Source: Mesorhizobium sp. INR15 (GTDB taxonomy: Bacteria; Pseudomonadota; Alphaproteobacteria; Rhizobiales; Rhizobiaceae). Taken from it: a stretch of 64,000 bases of DNA. The translations under genes and the position numbers were made by a program. The stretch is from the NCBI RefSeq assembly GCF_015500075.1, contig NZ_CP045497.1, forward strand, positions 186,001 through 250,000, given 5' to 3'. Positions 1 to 8,599 of the stretch are shown in pieces; position 1 is the first letter of the stretch; the number at the start of each line of letters is the position of its first letter. Below the pieces are notes generated by a model. The model had not been told where the DNA came from, did no database searches, and was given only the letters and a program-made list of their open reading frames with translations.

Positions 1-1139
1 CCAATTTCAACGCCCAGCGCGTTGTGCAGAAGATCCATATAGGGGACTGCCGGATAGCCTGGCGCGCCGCCCTTTATCGATGCCACAATTCCTTCGGCGT
101 TGTCCGTTGGCTTGTATCCTTCGATCAGCCAGACGGAATCGGTGGGATGCTTCTTGACCATTTCGGGCGAGATACCGTGCAGCATTGCTCGGAAAGATGC
201 CTCCGCATCAGCGTCGGAAATATTCTTTGCGATGGTGAAACCGTCCCACCAGACCATGGTCGCCGGCGTGGCGCCGCCGCCAAATGTGGGAGCCGCTGCC
301 AGCCGCGTATCCTTGGCGATCTCGGGTGTGGGGCTTTGGCCGGGCAATACCTGGGCGGCGCTCGATCCCCACATATTCATCATCGCGACTTGTCCCGCAT
401 TCCATTTCGGACGGAAGACGTCCGAATCATAGGTCAGGTAATCCGGCCCGATATAGGGGACCATCTCCTTCATCAAATTCAGGGTCTGGGTTGCCTTCGC
501 CATGTCGATTGCAGGCCGCGCGCTACCCTCTTCGAAAAGGGTACCACCCAAGCCGCCATAGTAAAGATCGAGGAATTCTTCAGCGATATCCCAGTCGGGG
601 AGGAAGGACATCGCCAAGGGCTGCTTCATGATGCCCTTGTCGTGGATCGTCTTCGCAGCGGCCAAAACTTCTTCGTACGTTTTCGGAACCTCGACGCCAG
701 CCTCCTTCAACACGCTCTCTCGATAGAAGAAATGTTGCGCGTTGGCCATGAAGGCGATCGCCATCGTTTTGCCGCCGATCTTGATGAGCTGGTTCGGCTT
801 TAATTGCTGCCCGTACTTGGCAACGAGATCGTCAAGGGGGCGGACGAGATCGGCAGACAGCAGCGGGCTGATCGATCCGTTCGCCACGACCACGACGGAG
901 TATTTCGCGGGACTTGCGGTCAGGGCCGCTACCATGAGATCAGCAAACTGCTTGTTGTGGTTCTTGGTGATCTTGACGTCGGCGCTGGCGCATTCCTCGG
1001 CGGTGGAAACCACCGTGCGAATAGATTTGAAGTCGTTCGCGAGAATATTCACCGAGCCCGCCGAGATACCACAGTCGGCAAAGGCATTCGATGTCAGCAG
1101 AGCCGCATATACAGCCGAAACGGCTAACAGACGCTTCAT
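1..1139 (-). CDS. ABC transporter substrate-binding protein, family 1 (3' end cut by window edge)
   Basis: The minus strand is open from the ATG at 1139 to the left edge, about 379 residues with no stop. Residues 1-21 form a Sec signal peptide (MKRLLAV...AFA), followed by a mature periplasmic protein with the layout of a family 1 extracellular solute-binding protein, including an aromatic patch NMWGSS and the stretch TMVWWDGFTIAK. A GGAGA ribosome site lies about 7 nt before the ATG. The role is ligand capture for a carbohydrate importer. The two permease genes expected for such a system would lie beyond the left edge. The MalK-type ATPase at 4425-5474 is the likely energizer. The divergent promoter region at 1230-1268 carries two LacI-type operators. 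The ligand is unknown. Confidence 0.85.
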   Translation of the reverse strand, partial: MKRLLAVSAVYAALLTSNAFADCGISAGSVNILANDFKSIRTVVSTAEECASADVKITKNHNKQFADLMVAALTASPAKYSVVVVANGSISPLLSADLVRPLDDLVAKYGQQLKPNQLIKIGGKTMAIAFMANAQHFFYRESVLKEAGVEVPKTYEEVLAAAKTIHDKGIMKQPLAMSFLPDWDIAEEFLDLYYGGLGGTLFEEGSARPAIDMAKATQTLNLMKEMVPYIGPDYLTYDSDVFRPKWNAGQVAMMNMWGSSAAQVLPGQSPTPEIAKDTRLAAAPTFGGGATPATMVWWDGFTIAKNISDADAEASFRAMLHGISPEMVKKHPTDSVWLIEGYKPTDNAEGIVASIKGGAPGYPAVPYMDLLHNALGVEI

Positions 1140-1229
1140 GGGGAAATCTCCTATTTGTTCCCTGCGGCCGGCGTTCCGATCGTGATCAACGGTTTCATGT
1201 CAAGGCCGCTGAAGGCAACAAAACATTAT

Positions 1230-1268
1230 TCGCATACGTTTGCAAACCCTAATTGCATACGTTTGCAA
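1230..1268. promoter_or_regulatory. Tandem LacI-family operators between divergent genes
   Basis: Two near-identical 16-mers, TCGCATACGTTTGCAA (1230-1245) and TTGCATACGTTTGCAA (1253-1268), have the central CG and near-palindromic arms typical of LacI/GalR operators. Their centres are 23 bp apart. They lie between the binding-protein gene on the minus strand and the SnoaL gene on the plus strand. A related site is at 4335-4350. The LacI-family protein at 8596-9621 is the obvious candidate to bind them (inference). Confidence 0.7.
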
Positions 1269-1315
1269 ATTTGACTATACGATCTCACCCGCAGAGATAA
1301 AGGAGCGGACAAGTG

Positions 1316-2341
1316 ATGGATTTTCAGGCGGCGAAGAACCTCGTAAGGGAACACCACAGGGCAATTGCCGATGCCTCAGCGGAGACTATCGCCCAAGCTT
1401 TGGAGCGCCATACCGCCGATGACTGGCATTGGCGGGGGATGCATCCGTTCCATGAGCAGCGCGGCGCAGCTGCCGTCGCGAAGGCCTTCTGGTCGCCGTA
1501 CCTGACAGCGATGACTCGCTTGCAGCGTCGCCCTGACATTTTCATGGCAGGACTGAACCAGATAGATGATTTCAAGTCGGTCTGGGTCGTGTCCATGGGA
1601 CACCTGATGGGACTGTTCGACAAGCCGTGGCTGGGAATCCGCCCATCTGGCAAGATATCGATGATGCGCTATGTCGAGTTTAACCGCGTGGAAGATGGAC
1701 GCATCCTCGAAACCGCGATGTTCTTCGACATCCCCCAGGTGATGATCCAGGCGGGCCAGAATCCGTTCCCGCCTGAAACGGGTGCGCATCTGGTGCAACC
1801 TGGGCCGGCAACGCATGAGGGCTTGATGTACGGCTCGCAGGAACCCGATACAGGCCAAGCGACCTTACGGGCGATCAATGCGATGCTGCAGGACATGGGC
1901 TCCACCGACCGTAGCCGCGGCATAGAGGGTTATGCGGAGGAACTCGCGCGAACCTGGAACGACGACATGATCTGGTGGGGGCCGGCCGGCATTGGCGCGA
2001 CTTACACCATCCGCCGCTACATCCGCCAACATTCCGGACCATTCAGGATCGCGCTTTCAAAAGGCTATCGATTCAACGGCCATCTTTGCCGCATGGCGGA
2101 AGGACATTTCGGCGGCTTCTTCGGTTGGGCGAATTTGACGCTTTCCAACGCTGGAGGCTACATGGGAATGACCGCCAGTCCCAATCCGGCCGACATGCGC
2201 GTCGTCGATCTCTACCGCGAAGAGAACGGCAAGTTGTCAGAGAACTGGATATTCATCGACATTCTTCACTACCTAAATATGCAGGGCCTCGATGTTCTCG
2301 CAAGAATGGGAGAACTCGCAAATCCGTCATTTGAAGGATGA
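1316..2341 (+). CDS. SnoaL-like (NTF2-fold) protein with two tandem domains
   Basis: About 341 residues. The C-terminal half ends in a SnoaL-like signature (NGKLSENWIFIDI around residue 310), and the N-terminal half carries a diverged version (EDGRILETAMFFDIP around residue 130). The protein therefore reads as two fused NTF2-fold alpha+beta barrels, about twice the usual 130-180 residue length. Family members are cyclases, hydrolases or isomerases acting on small ligands in the cytoplasm; the reaction here cannot be named. AGGAG at 1301-1305 suits the ATG at 1316 (10 nt); a GTG at 1313 is also possible. It is the first gene after the LacI operators. A single-domain relative follows at 5734, which suggests both act on related intermediates (inference). 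Confidence 0.75.
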   Translation: MDFQAAKNLVREHHRAIADASAETIAQALERHTADDWHWRGMHPFHEQRGAAAVAKAFWSPYLTAMTRLQRRPDIFMAGLNQIDDFKSVWVVSMGHLMGLFDKPWLGIRPSGKISMMRYVEFNRVEDGRILETAMFFDIPQVMIQAGQNPFPPETGAHLVQPGPATHEGLMYGSQEPDTGQATLRAINAMLQDMGSTDRSRGIEGYAEELARTWNDDMIWWGPAGIGATYTIRRYIRQHSGPFRIALSKGYRFNGHLCRMAEGHFGGFFGWANLTLSNAGGYMGMTASPNPADMRVVDLYREENGKLSENWIFIDILHYLNMQGLDVLARMGELANPSFEG

Positions 2342-2394
2342 GCGGGCGTGTGTCGGTAGGCTGGGGTCTTCGGGAAAAGATCGGAAGGTGGTGA

Positions 2395-3912
2395 ATGATG
2401 GTTGCGTCATCGACCTTTGATTTCGTTATCGTCGGAGCAGGGGCCGCCGGTTGCGCCGTCGCGAGCGGATTGATCGATCGCAAAGCCGGATCGGTTCTGA
2501 TCGTTGAGGCGGGTCCCCCAGATAGCGGGATGCTTGTAACGGCGCCACTGGGCCTCGTCTGGCTCATGGGCGGGAAGCGGGACTGGAAGTATCGCTCCGC
2601 TCCCCAGTCGGCTCTTGGGGGACGGCGGCTCAAGATCCCGCGCGGCCGGATGCTGGGCGGCTCTTCTTCGATAAACTCAATGGTTTGGTTCCGCGGGCGG
2701 CGTGACGATTTTGACAACTGGGACGTGGATGGTTGGCGCTGGTCGGACGTCGAGCCGGCGTTCCAGGCGATCGAAGAGCGAATGCGACCTAGCCGTTTAG
2801 CTGATCCGCATCCGCTCAGCGAAGCGCTTCAGTCAGTCCTTGGAAACAATGGAACCGCCCCCCCAACTCCGGAATATGAGAGCGCCGGGATCTTCCATTT
2901 CAACATGCGCCGAGGGCGGCGCTGGTCGGCCGCCGATGCGTTTTTGAGGCCTGCTCGGGCAGGGGGTCTGGAGGTTTTGACGGATCGGCAGGTTGATCAT
3001 ATTGAGTTCGTGGACCGCAAGGCAAGCGCCATCGTTCTTTCCGATGGTTCGACCATTCGTGCCAGAAAGGGGATTGTGCTATCTGCCGGTTCGATCGGAT
3101 CGCCTGAAATTCTGCTGCGATCAGGCGTCGGTCCGGCAGACGATCTGGAGAGCGCTTGCATCAGGGTCGTGGCGGACGCCGACGGAGTCGGCAGGAACCT
3201 TCAAGATCACCCAGCCGTCGGCATTCACTATGTCGGCGCGCGCTCGGGCTATGGGCCTACCGTGCGTCAGGTTCCGCTTTGGGTTGCCGCACCTTTTCGA
3301 TATCTTACGTCAGGCACCGGGCCGATCGGTTCCCCCACCGTTGAGGCCGGCGCCTTCTTCAATGCACGCAATGATGGTGGGCCGCCGGACATTCAAGTTC
3401 ACTTCCTTCCCTTTATGATGGGGTGGCGCAACAGGCTAATCGTCCCGGGTTCGGGCTATTTTAGCGATGTGTGCGTCTGCCGCCCGCGCTCCCGCGGCTC
3501 CGTCCGGCTTACCAACCGTGGGCTTGAGATCGATCTCGGCCTGTTCACCGATCCTGCCGATCTTGATCTTCTGGTTGCTGGATTCAGGCGGCTGCGCCAA
3601 TTGATGGAGGAGGCGCCGTTCGGTTCGTATCGCGGCCTCGAAGCCTTCCCGGGCGTCGATAAAGTGCGCTCAGACGAAGAAATTCGGCAACATGTTCTCG
3701 ACACAGCGGGCACCGCGTATCATCCGGTCGGAACGTTGAGAATGGGCGAAGGGCCAGCACCAGTGACGCCTAGGCTAGCAATGAAGGGCGTCTCTGGTTT
3801 GTGGGTGGCCGACGCATCAGTGATGCCGCAACTCACGTCCGCCAACACCAACGCGCCGTCGATTATGATTGGCCACAGGGCTGCCGGAATGATTGCCGAG
3901 GATGCGGGCTAG
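2395..3912 (+). CDS. GMC-family FAD-dependent oxidoreductase
   Basis: 505 residues, usual for the glucose-methanol-choline family. Near residue 14 is the FAD dinucleotide-binding motif GAGAAG. The GMC signature GGSSSINSMVWFRG is near residue 90. The C-terminal substrate/flavin region has HPVGTLRMG (catalytic His near 443) and SANTNAPSIMIG (partner Asn near 485). No signal peptide is seen, so it probably acts in the cytoplasm, oxidizing an alcohol or sugar hydroxyl and passing electrons to oxygen or a quinone. GGAAGG stands before the ATG at 2395. It follows the double SnoaL gene by about 50 bp, so co-transcription is likely. The substrate is unknown; choline is not implied by similarity alone. 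Confidence 0.85.
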   Translation: MMVASSTFDFVIVGAGAAGCAVASGLIDRKAGSVLIVEAGPPDSGMLVTAPLGLVWLMGGKRDWKYRSAPQSALGGRRLKIPRGRMLGGSSSINSMVWFRGRRDDFDNWDVDGWRWSDVEPAFQAIEERMRPSRLADPHPLSEALQSVLGNNGTAPPTPEYESAGIFHFNMRRGRRWSAADAFLRPARAGGLEVLTDRQVDHIEFVDRKASAIVLSDGSTIRARKGIVLSAGSIGSPEILLRSGVGPADDLESACIRVVADADGVGRNLQDHPAVGIHYVGARSGYGPTVRQVPLWVAAPFRYLTSGTGPIGSPTVEAGAFFNARNDGGPPDIQVHFLPFMMGWRNRLIVPGSGYFSDVCVCRPRSRGSVRLTNRGLEIDLGLFTDPADLDLLVAGFRRLRQLMEEAPFGSYRGLEAFPGVDKVRSDEEIRQHVLDTAGTAYHPVGTLRMGEGPAPVTPRLAMKGVSGLWVADASVMPQLTSANTNAPSIMIGHRAAGMIAEDAG

Positions 3913-4424
3913 ACGGATACAAGCTCACGGAGAATTAGACATTCAAGCGGACTTGCCGATTTGCGCGCCGTGATCGAAAGGTTATTGACGAGTACAACTT
4001 GGATGTTGCGGAGATCGACGACATTCTTCAGCAGAGGCGTTGGAGAGTGTCGCACAGTACGGACCATCACGCGCTTGTCGATGCCGGCTGCCGTGAGTGT
4101 CGAGCGTCAAGCCTGACAGAGAACCTGCATATAGATTGATGCGGCTCCGTCGCGACCGAGAAACAGCCAATCCTTCGGCTTTGCCGGCCGTCGGCAGATC
4201 CGAAAATAGGCGAAACCTTCACGGATGTCGGCATCGCCAAGCGTCCCGCCATAAAAACTGCAGCGCACGCCGTAGGTTCAGCGCCGACCACAAACGTGAT
4301 TCCTACCCAATGAGATATTATAAATCGGAGCGCATTGCATACGTAGTCAAACTGTGTAAAGTGTAACTTGTACAAGCAGCGGATGGATCTTGAATCCGCA
4401 GTCCTCACGATAGGTCGCAGTCTA
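3913..4424. other. Non-coding stretch with one LacI-type operator half-match
   Basis: No ORF here has a convincing start and protein-like composition. Near the 3' end, TTGCATACGTAGTCAA (4335-4350) keeps a perfect left half of the operators at 1230-1268 and a degenerate right half. That suggests the ATPase gene downstream is controlled by the same LacI regulator. On the minus strand around 4170-4240 a short untranslated reading resembles the end of an IS66 transposase, too weakly to call. Confidence 0.4.
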
Positions 4425-5474
4425 ATGGCATCGGTTTCGCTCAAGAACATCACTAAGCGTTGGGGCGCATTCGTGGGCGTCAATAATGTGATGCTTGACA
4501 TCGCCGACCGTGAATTCATCGTCTTTCTTGGACCTTCCGGCTGCGGCAAGACCACCACGATGCGGATGATCGCCGGACTTGAGGAACCCAGCGCTGGCGA
4601 GATCCACATCGGCGAGCGCAACGTGAACAATCTCGAGCCAAAGGATCGCGACGTAGCGATGGTGTTTCAGAGCTACGGACTTTATCCCAACCTCAGCGTT
4701 TACGAGAACATCCGCTTTCCGCTCAAGGTCCGTAAGGTCGATCGCTCGACGCATGACGCCCGCGTACGGCGCGCAGCCGAGATGGTGGAACTCGGCCCTC
4801 TACTCGACCGCCTGCCTCGCGACCTATCGGGAGGACAGCGCCAGCGTGTGGCTTTGGCGCGCGCCATCGTCCGGCAGCCGACCGTGTTCCTTATGGACGA
4901 GCCACTTTCCAACCTCGACGCCAAGCTGCGCGTCTCGACCCGCGCGCAGATCAAGAATCTGCAGCATGAGCTCAAGGTGACTACCGTCTACGTCACACAC
5001 GATCAGATTGAGGCAATGACGCTCGCGGACCGTGTCGTGGTGATGAACAAAGGAACTTTTCAACAGATCGGCACGCCAACGGAAATCTATGACAGACCCG
5101 CGAACACTTTCGTGGCCGGCTTTATCGGCTCACCGGCCATGAACCTGGTCGACGGCGACCTGTCAGACGGCGTGTTCACTGCTGAACACATTCGCATCGG
5201 GGCGCTGCCCACCGAATTCCGCGGACCGGTGACGCTCGGCTTTCGGGCGGAAGACGCGACCCTTGGCGCACCTGACAGCGCTCAGGTGAAAGCGCCGATC
5301 TACAGCGTTGAATTGCTTGGCGACGCTACAATGGTGACGGTACGGGCTGCAGCCGCTTTCGTCGCCGTGAAGACATCCAAGGACTTTAGAGCCGAAATCG
5401 GCGATCCAGCGGCTTTCGTTATCCAGCCGGAGAATTGCCATCTGTTTGATCGGACAACCGGCCTGCGCATGTGA
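4425..5474 (+). CDS. Sugar ABC transporter ATP-binding protein (MalK/UgpC type)
   Basis: 349 residues, normal for the MalK/UgpC group. Walker A GPSGCGKTT is at residues 36-44, the Q-loop VFQSYGLYPN near 85, the signature LSGGQRQRVALARA near 134, Walker B and D-loop FLMDEPLSNLDAKLR after it, and a switch His in YVTHDQIEAMTLAD. A C-terminal regulatory domain (residues about 235-349) ends in a TOBE-like segment. I chose the ATG at 4425 because the family starts with this kind of sequence (MASVSLKNITKRWG); a TTG 19 codons upstream adds non-homologous residues. It energizes uptake through permeases that are not in the window, most likely with the binding protein at 1-1139. Confidence 0.9.
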   Translation: MASVSLKNITKRWGAFVGVNNVMLDIADREFIVFLGPSGCGKTTTMRMIAGLEEPSAGEIHIGERNVNNLEPKDRDVAMVFQSYGLYPNLSVYENIRFPLKVRKVDRSTHDARVRRAAEMVELGPLLDRLPRDLSGGQRQRVALARAIVRQPTVFLMDEPLSNLDAKLRVSTRAQIKNLQHELKVTTVYVTHDQIEAMTLADRVVVMNKGTFQQIGTPTEIYDRPANTFVAGFIGSPAMNLVDGDLSDGVFTAEHIRIGALPTEFRGPVTLGFRAEDATLGAPDSAQVKAPIYSVELLGDATMVTVRAAAAFVAVKTSKDFRAEIGDPAAFVIQPENCHLFDRTTGLRM

Positions 5475-5733
5475 CCAGCATTATACTTTAGCCAGACACT
5501 GGAACCATGCCAAATATTTCGGAACTTCCATGAGAGAACCGGCATGAACCGAGGCATCGCAATCTTTATGAAAATGCCGTTGGTTTCTTCAGGTTCCAGA
5601 GCCGCTGCGGATGGCCTTCTGAATTCGGTGGCACTGACACACCAAGTGTGGGTTTCAAGGTCTGGAATCTCGGTGCAGGCTCCATGGTGAAATTCGGTGA
5701 TTTCAAGCCAGATTTCGGAAAAAGAGATAGCGC

Positions 5734-6273
5734 ATGAGAGGCTCGCGTCCCGAGCAGTCGATGCTCACCAAGAACAACGATCAGTCGAAGACGGCAGAAA
5801 CCAGGCGCGTCGTGGAAACGATGGTCGATGGCCTCAACGACCATCTCATCGACAGCATCGGCGCCTTCTTCGCCGAGAACTTCCGCTGGATGGGCAATGC
5901 CGGCTGCGGCACCAAGATTGGCCTCGAGGAATTCCAAAACAATTGGCAACGCCCGTTCCAGGCGGCATTCTCCGATAAGACCTGCATTGACGAAGCTCGT
6001 TTGTTCATGGGCGAATGGGCGGCGGCCTTTGGGCGGCAGGAGGCGACCCATTCAGGCGAGTTTATGGGAATCGCGCCGACAGGCCGTCGGGTCGAGATAC
6101 GCTATATGGATTTCTGGAAAGTGGTCGAAGGCAAGATCACCGACAACTGGGTGATGGTGGATTTCCCGCATGTGATGGCACAACTCGGCGTGGATGCGTT
6201 TGGCGGCCATGGCTGGGAAGCGTTTGACAGAGGGGAAAAAACGCCGCCCCGCCCCGAAACCCAAGGAAATTGA
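5734..6273 (+). CDS. SnoaL-like (NTF2-fold) single-domain protein
   Basis: 179 residues. The end of the fold reads DFWKVVEGKITDNWVMVDFPHVMAQLGVD, of the same type as the second domain of the 1316-2341 protein. The start is probably ATG 5734, with an alternative ATG at 5761 inside the same frame. The TGA at 6271-6273 is followed after one base by the ATG of the HisD-like gene, so the two are likely translated from one message. Members of this fold act as small-molecule isomerases, cyclases or hydrolases. The 259 bp before it show nothing beyond a short open stretch without a start codon. Function is inferred only as part of the same catabolic block. Confidence 0.75.
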   Translation: MRGSRPEQSMLTKNNDQSKTAETRRVVETMVDGLNDHLIDSIGAFFAENFRWMGNAGCGTKIGLEEFQNNWQRPFQAAFSDKTCIDEARLFMGEWAAAFGRQEATHSGEFMGIAPTGRRVEIRYMDFWKVVEGKITDNWVMVDFPHVMAQLGVDAFGGHGWEAFDRGEKTPPRPETQGN

Positions 6274-6274
6274 A

Positions 6275-7585
6275 ATGACAACGGAGTATCTCAAGCGTGG
6301 AAAGCCGGCGTCCGAGCGATCTGAGGATGACGCCAAGGTCCGCGCCGTGGTCGAGACGACGCTCAAGGATATCGAGGCGCGTGGCGACGCCGCTGTGCGA
6401 GAACTGTCGGAGAAGTTCGACAGCTATTCCCCGCCATCCTTCCGCCTGTCGGACGATGACATTGCAGGACTGATCGCCAAGGTTCCCGGTCGCGACCTCG
6501 ATGACATCCGTTTCGCGCAAACCCAGGTTCGCAATTTCGCACAGGCCCAGCGCGATTCGATAGTTGACATTGAGGTGGAAACTCTGCCGGGCGTAATTCT
6601 CGGTCACAAGACCATCCCGATACAGTCGGTCGGCTGCTATGTGCCTGGCGGAAAATTTCCCATGGTGGCATCGGCGCATATGTCGGTGGCGACGGCCAGC
6701 GTGGCCAAGGTACCGCGCATTATTGCGTCGACGCCGCCCTTCAAGGGCGAGCCTAACCCGGCGGTCATCGCCGCAATGCATCTTGGTGGCGCTCACGAAA
6801 TCTATGTCATGGGCGGCATTCAGGCTATCGGCGCAATGGCCATCGGCACCGAAACCATAGATCCGGTACACATGCTTGTCGGTCCCGGCAATGCTTTCGT
6901 GGCCGAGGCAAAGCGCCAGCTCTTCGGCCGCGTCGGCATAGACCTGTTGGCCGGGCCGACCGAAACAATGGTCATTGCGGACGATACGGTCGATGGTGAA
7001 ATCTGCGCGACCGATCTGCTTGGTCAGGCAGAGCACGGCTATAACTCGCCCGCCATCTTGGTGACCAATTCCCGCAAGCTGGCGCTGAACACGCTGTGCG
7101 AGATCGAGCGGCTGCTTACGATCCTTCCGACCGCCAATACCGCTGCGAAAAGCTGGGAAGACTACGGCGAGGTGATCCTCTGCGACAGCTATGGCGAGAT
7201 GCTAGCTGTCGCCGACGACATCGCTTCCGAGCACGTGCAGGTGATGACCGATCGCGATGACTGGTTCCTGGAGAAGATGACCAGCTATGGCGCGCTGTTT
7301 CTCGGCGCGCGCACCAATGTTGCCAACGGCGACAAGGTGATCGGCACCAACCATACCCTGCCCACAAAAAAGGCAGGGCGTTACACAGGCGGATTGTGGG
7401 TAGGCAAATTCCTCAAAACCCACAGTTACCAGAAGATCACGACCGATGCGGCCGCAGTGGAAATCGGCGCCTACTGTTCGCGTCTTTGCCTGCTCGAGGG
7501 CTTCGTCGGGCACGCCGAGCAGGCCAATATTCGCCTACGCAGGTTTGGCGGCATCAACGTGCCCTATGGAAAAGGCGCATCGTAG
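6275..7585 (+). CDS. Histidinol dehydrogenase-family NAD-dependent dehydrogenase (catabolic paralog)
   Basis: 436 residues. HisD-family landmarks include the GPGNAFVAEAKRQLFG segment, AGPTETMVIAD, the zinc/catalytic Gln and His in DLLGQAEHG, the SEHVQV Glu-His pair and the C-terminal EGFVGHAEQAN. AAGGAA stands 7 nt before the ATG at 6275; a longer reading from 6194 would overlap the SnoaL gene and is unlikely. True histidinol dehydrogenase sits in his operons; this copy sits among catabolic genes. Paralogs such as sulfopropanediol 3-dehydrogenase (HpsN) oxidize a primary alcohol to a carboxylate in two NAD-dependent steps. An alcohol-to-acid oxidation of the imported compound is therefore likely, but the substrate is not shown. 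Confidence 0.85.
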   Translation: MTTEYLKRGKPASERSEDDAKVRAVVETTLKDIEARGDAAVRELSEKFDSYSPPSFRLSDDDIAGLIAKVPGRDLDDIRFAQTQVRNFAQAQRDSIVDIEVETLPGVILGHKTIPIQSVGCYVPGGKFPMVASAHMSVATASVAKVPRIIASTPPFKGEPNPAVIAAMHLGGAHEIYVMGGIQAIGAMAIGTETIDPVHMLVGPGNAFVAEAKRQLFGRVGIDLLAGPTETMVIADDTVDGEICATDLLGQAEHGYNSPAILVTNSRKLALNTLCEIERLLTILPTANTAAKSWEDYGEVILCDSYGEMLAVADDIASEHVQVMTDRDDWFLEKMTSYGALFLGARTNVANGDKVIGTNHTLPTKKAGRYTGGLWVGKFLKTHSYQKITTDAAAVEIGAYCSRLCLLEGFVGHAEQANIRLRRFGGINVPYGKGAS

Positions 7586-7604
7586 GAAGACCAGAGCAGC
7601 GCTG

Positions 7605-7835
7605 ATGGACACCCCAACGAAGCATAAGGCGTTGATCTCGCCCCCGCGCGCAACGATGTACGATTGTTCGGAATCGTCGGTGCGTCGCGCGCTGGACGCG
7701 GTCATGTCGACGGAAGCGACGATCCGTTTGGCAAGTCCCTTCGGCCAACTCGGCGAGGACGTTTTTGGGAGGATGCGCGAGTTTAACAAGGCGCGCATGG
7801 GTTTCGACCCCGAGACCGTAGTGGCGCTCGCATGA
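7605..7835 (+). CDS. Small ORF of unknown function coupled to the SDR gene
   Basis: 76 residues from ATG 7605, without a family I recognise. Its TGA (7833-7835) overlaps the ATG of the next gene (7832), the same kind of stop/start overlap seen between the SDR and LacI genes. That supports a translated reading frame rather than chance. The C-terminal stretch (SPFGQLGEDVFGRMREFN) looks like folded protein. It may be the tail of a once larger gene whose front was lost, since only 19 bp separate it from the HisD-like gene and no strong ribosome site is present. Confidence 0.35.
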   Translation: MDTPTKHKALISPPRATMYDCSESSVRRALDAVMSTEATIRLASPFGQLGEDVFGRMREFNKARMGFDPETVVALA

Positions 7836-8599
7836 TCGATCTTCCCCGCACGCCATCGTTCCGCCTCGACGGCCGCCGTGCGCTGGTCGCCGGCGCCTCC
7901 TCGGGCATTGGGCTGGCCTGCGCCGCAGCGCTGACGGACGCGGGTGCGGAGGTTGTTTTGGCAGCGCGAAACGTTGAGAAACTCGATGCTGTCGTGGCCG
8001 CGATTGCGCGTGCTGGGGGCAGGGCTCGCTCGTTGGCTTTGGATGTGGCGGATGTGGCGTCAACCGCGCAGGCGGTGGCTGATAGTGGACCTTTTGACGT
8101 GTTGGTCAATTCTGCAGGTATTGCGCGCCACTCCGCCGCTGCCGACACGACGCCCGATGAATTCGACGCGGTCGCTGCAGTCAACATTCGAGGCGCCTAT
8201 TTTTTGACGCAGGCTGTGGCCAAGGGGTTGATTGCAGCCGCAAAGCCTGGGTCGTTGATCAATATTTCCAGCCAGATGGGTCATGTCGGCGGCGTCGACC
8301 GCGCGGTCTATTGCGCGACTAAGCATGCGGTCGAGGGCTTCACAAAGGCAATGGCGATCGAATGGGGTTCTCATAGGATAAGGGTCAATACGATCTGTCC
8401 GACTTTTATCCGAACAGCCTTAACCAGGGCTACTTTTGAAAACCCTGAAAGGGCGCGCTGGATTCTCGACAAGATCAAGTTGGGTCGCCCAGGCGAGGTC
8501 GAAGACGTGATTGGTGCTGTCGTCTACCTGGCTTCTGACGCCTCGGCGCTGGTGACGGGTACGTCGATGATGATCGATGGGGGCTGGACGGCGGAATGA
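7832..8599 (+). CDS. SDR-family NAD(P)-dependent oxidoreductase
   Basis: 255 residues, a classical short-chain dehydrogenase/reductase. The nucleotide motif GASSGIG is near residue 20, NSAG near 92, the catalytic Ser in INISSQMG, YCATK (Tyr/Lys) near 156, and the C-terminal glycine-rich substrate loop ends in TGTSMMIDGGW as in the FabG-like group. It probably interconverts a hydroxyl and a keto group on the imported compound. Translation is likely coupled at both ends, by overlapping ATGA with the small ORF upstream and with the LacI gene downstream. Confidence 0.88.
   Translation: MIDLPRTPSFRLDGRRALVAGASSGIGLACAAALTDAGAEVVLAARNVEKLDAVVAAIARAGGRARSLALDVADVASTAQAVADSGPFDVLVNSAGIARHSAAADTTPDEFDAVAAVNIRGAYFLTQAVAKGLIAAAKPGSLINISSQMGHVGGVDRAVYCATKHAVEGFTKAMAIEWGSHRIRVNTICPTFIRTALTRATFENPERARWILDKIKLGRPGEVEDVIGAVVYLASDASALVTGTSMMIDGGWTAE

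Noticed and set aside
24..803. Long plus-strand ORF at the left edge
   Set aside because: It lies antisense to a binding-protein gene with signal peptide and ribosome site. The plus-strand translation has no recognisable domain and an Arg/His-rich composition typical of shadow frames.
4080..4260. Possible IS66 transposase tail on the minus strand
   Set aside because: A phrase like KPKDWLFLGRDGA followed by DTLQRL is suggestive, but the frame is short and interrupted, and the match rests on memory only.
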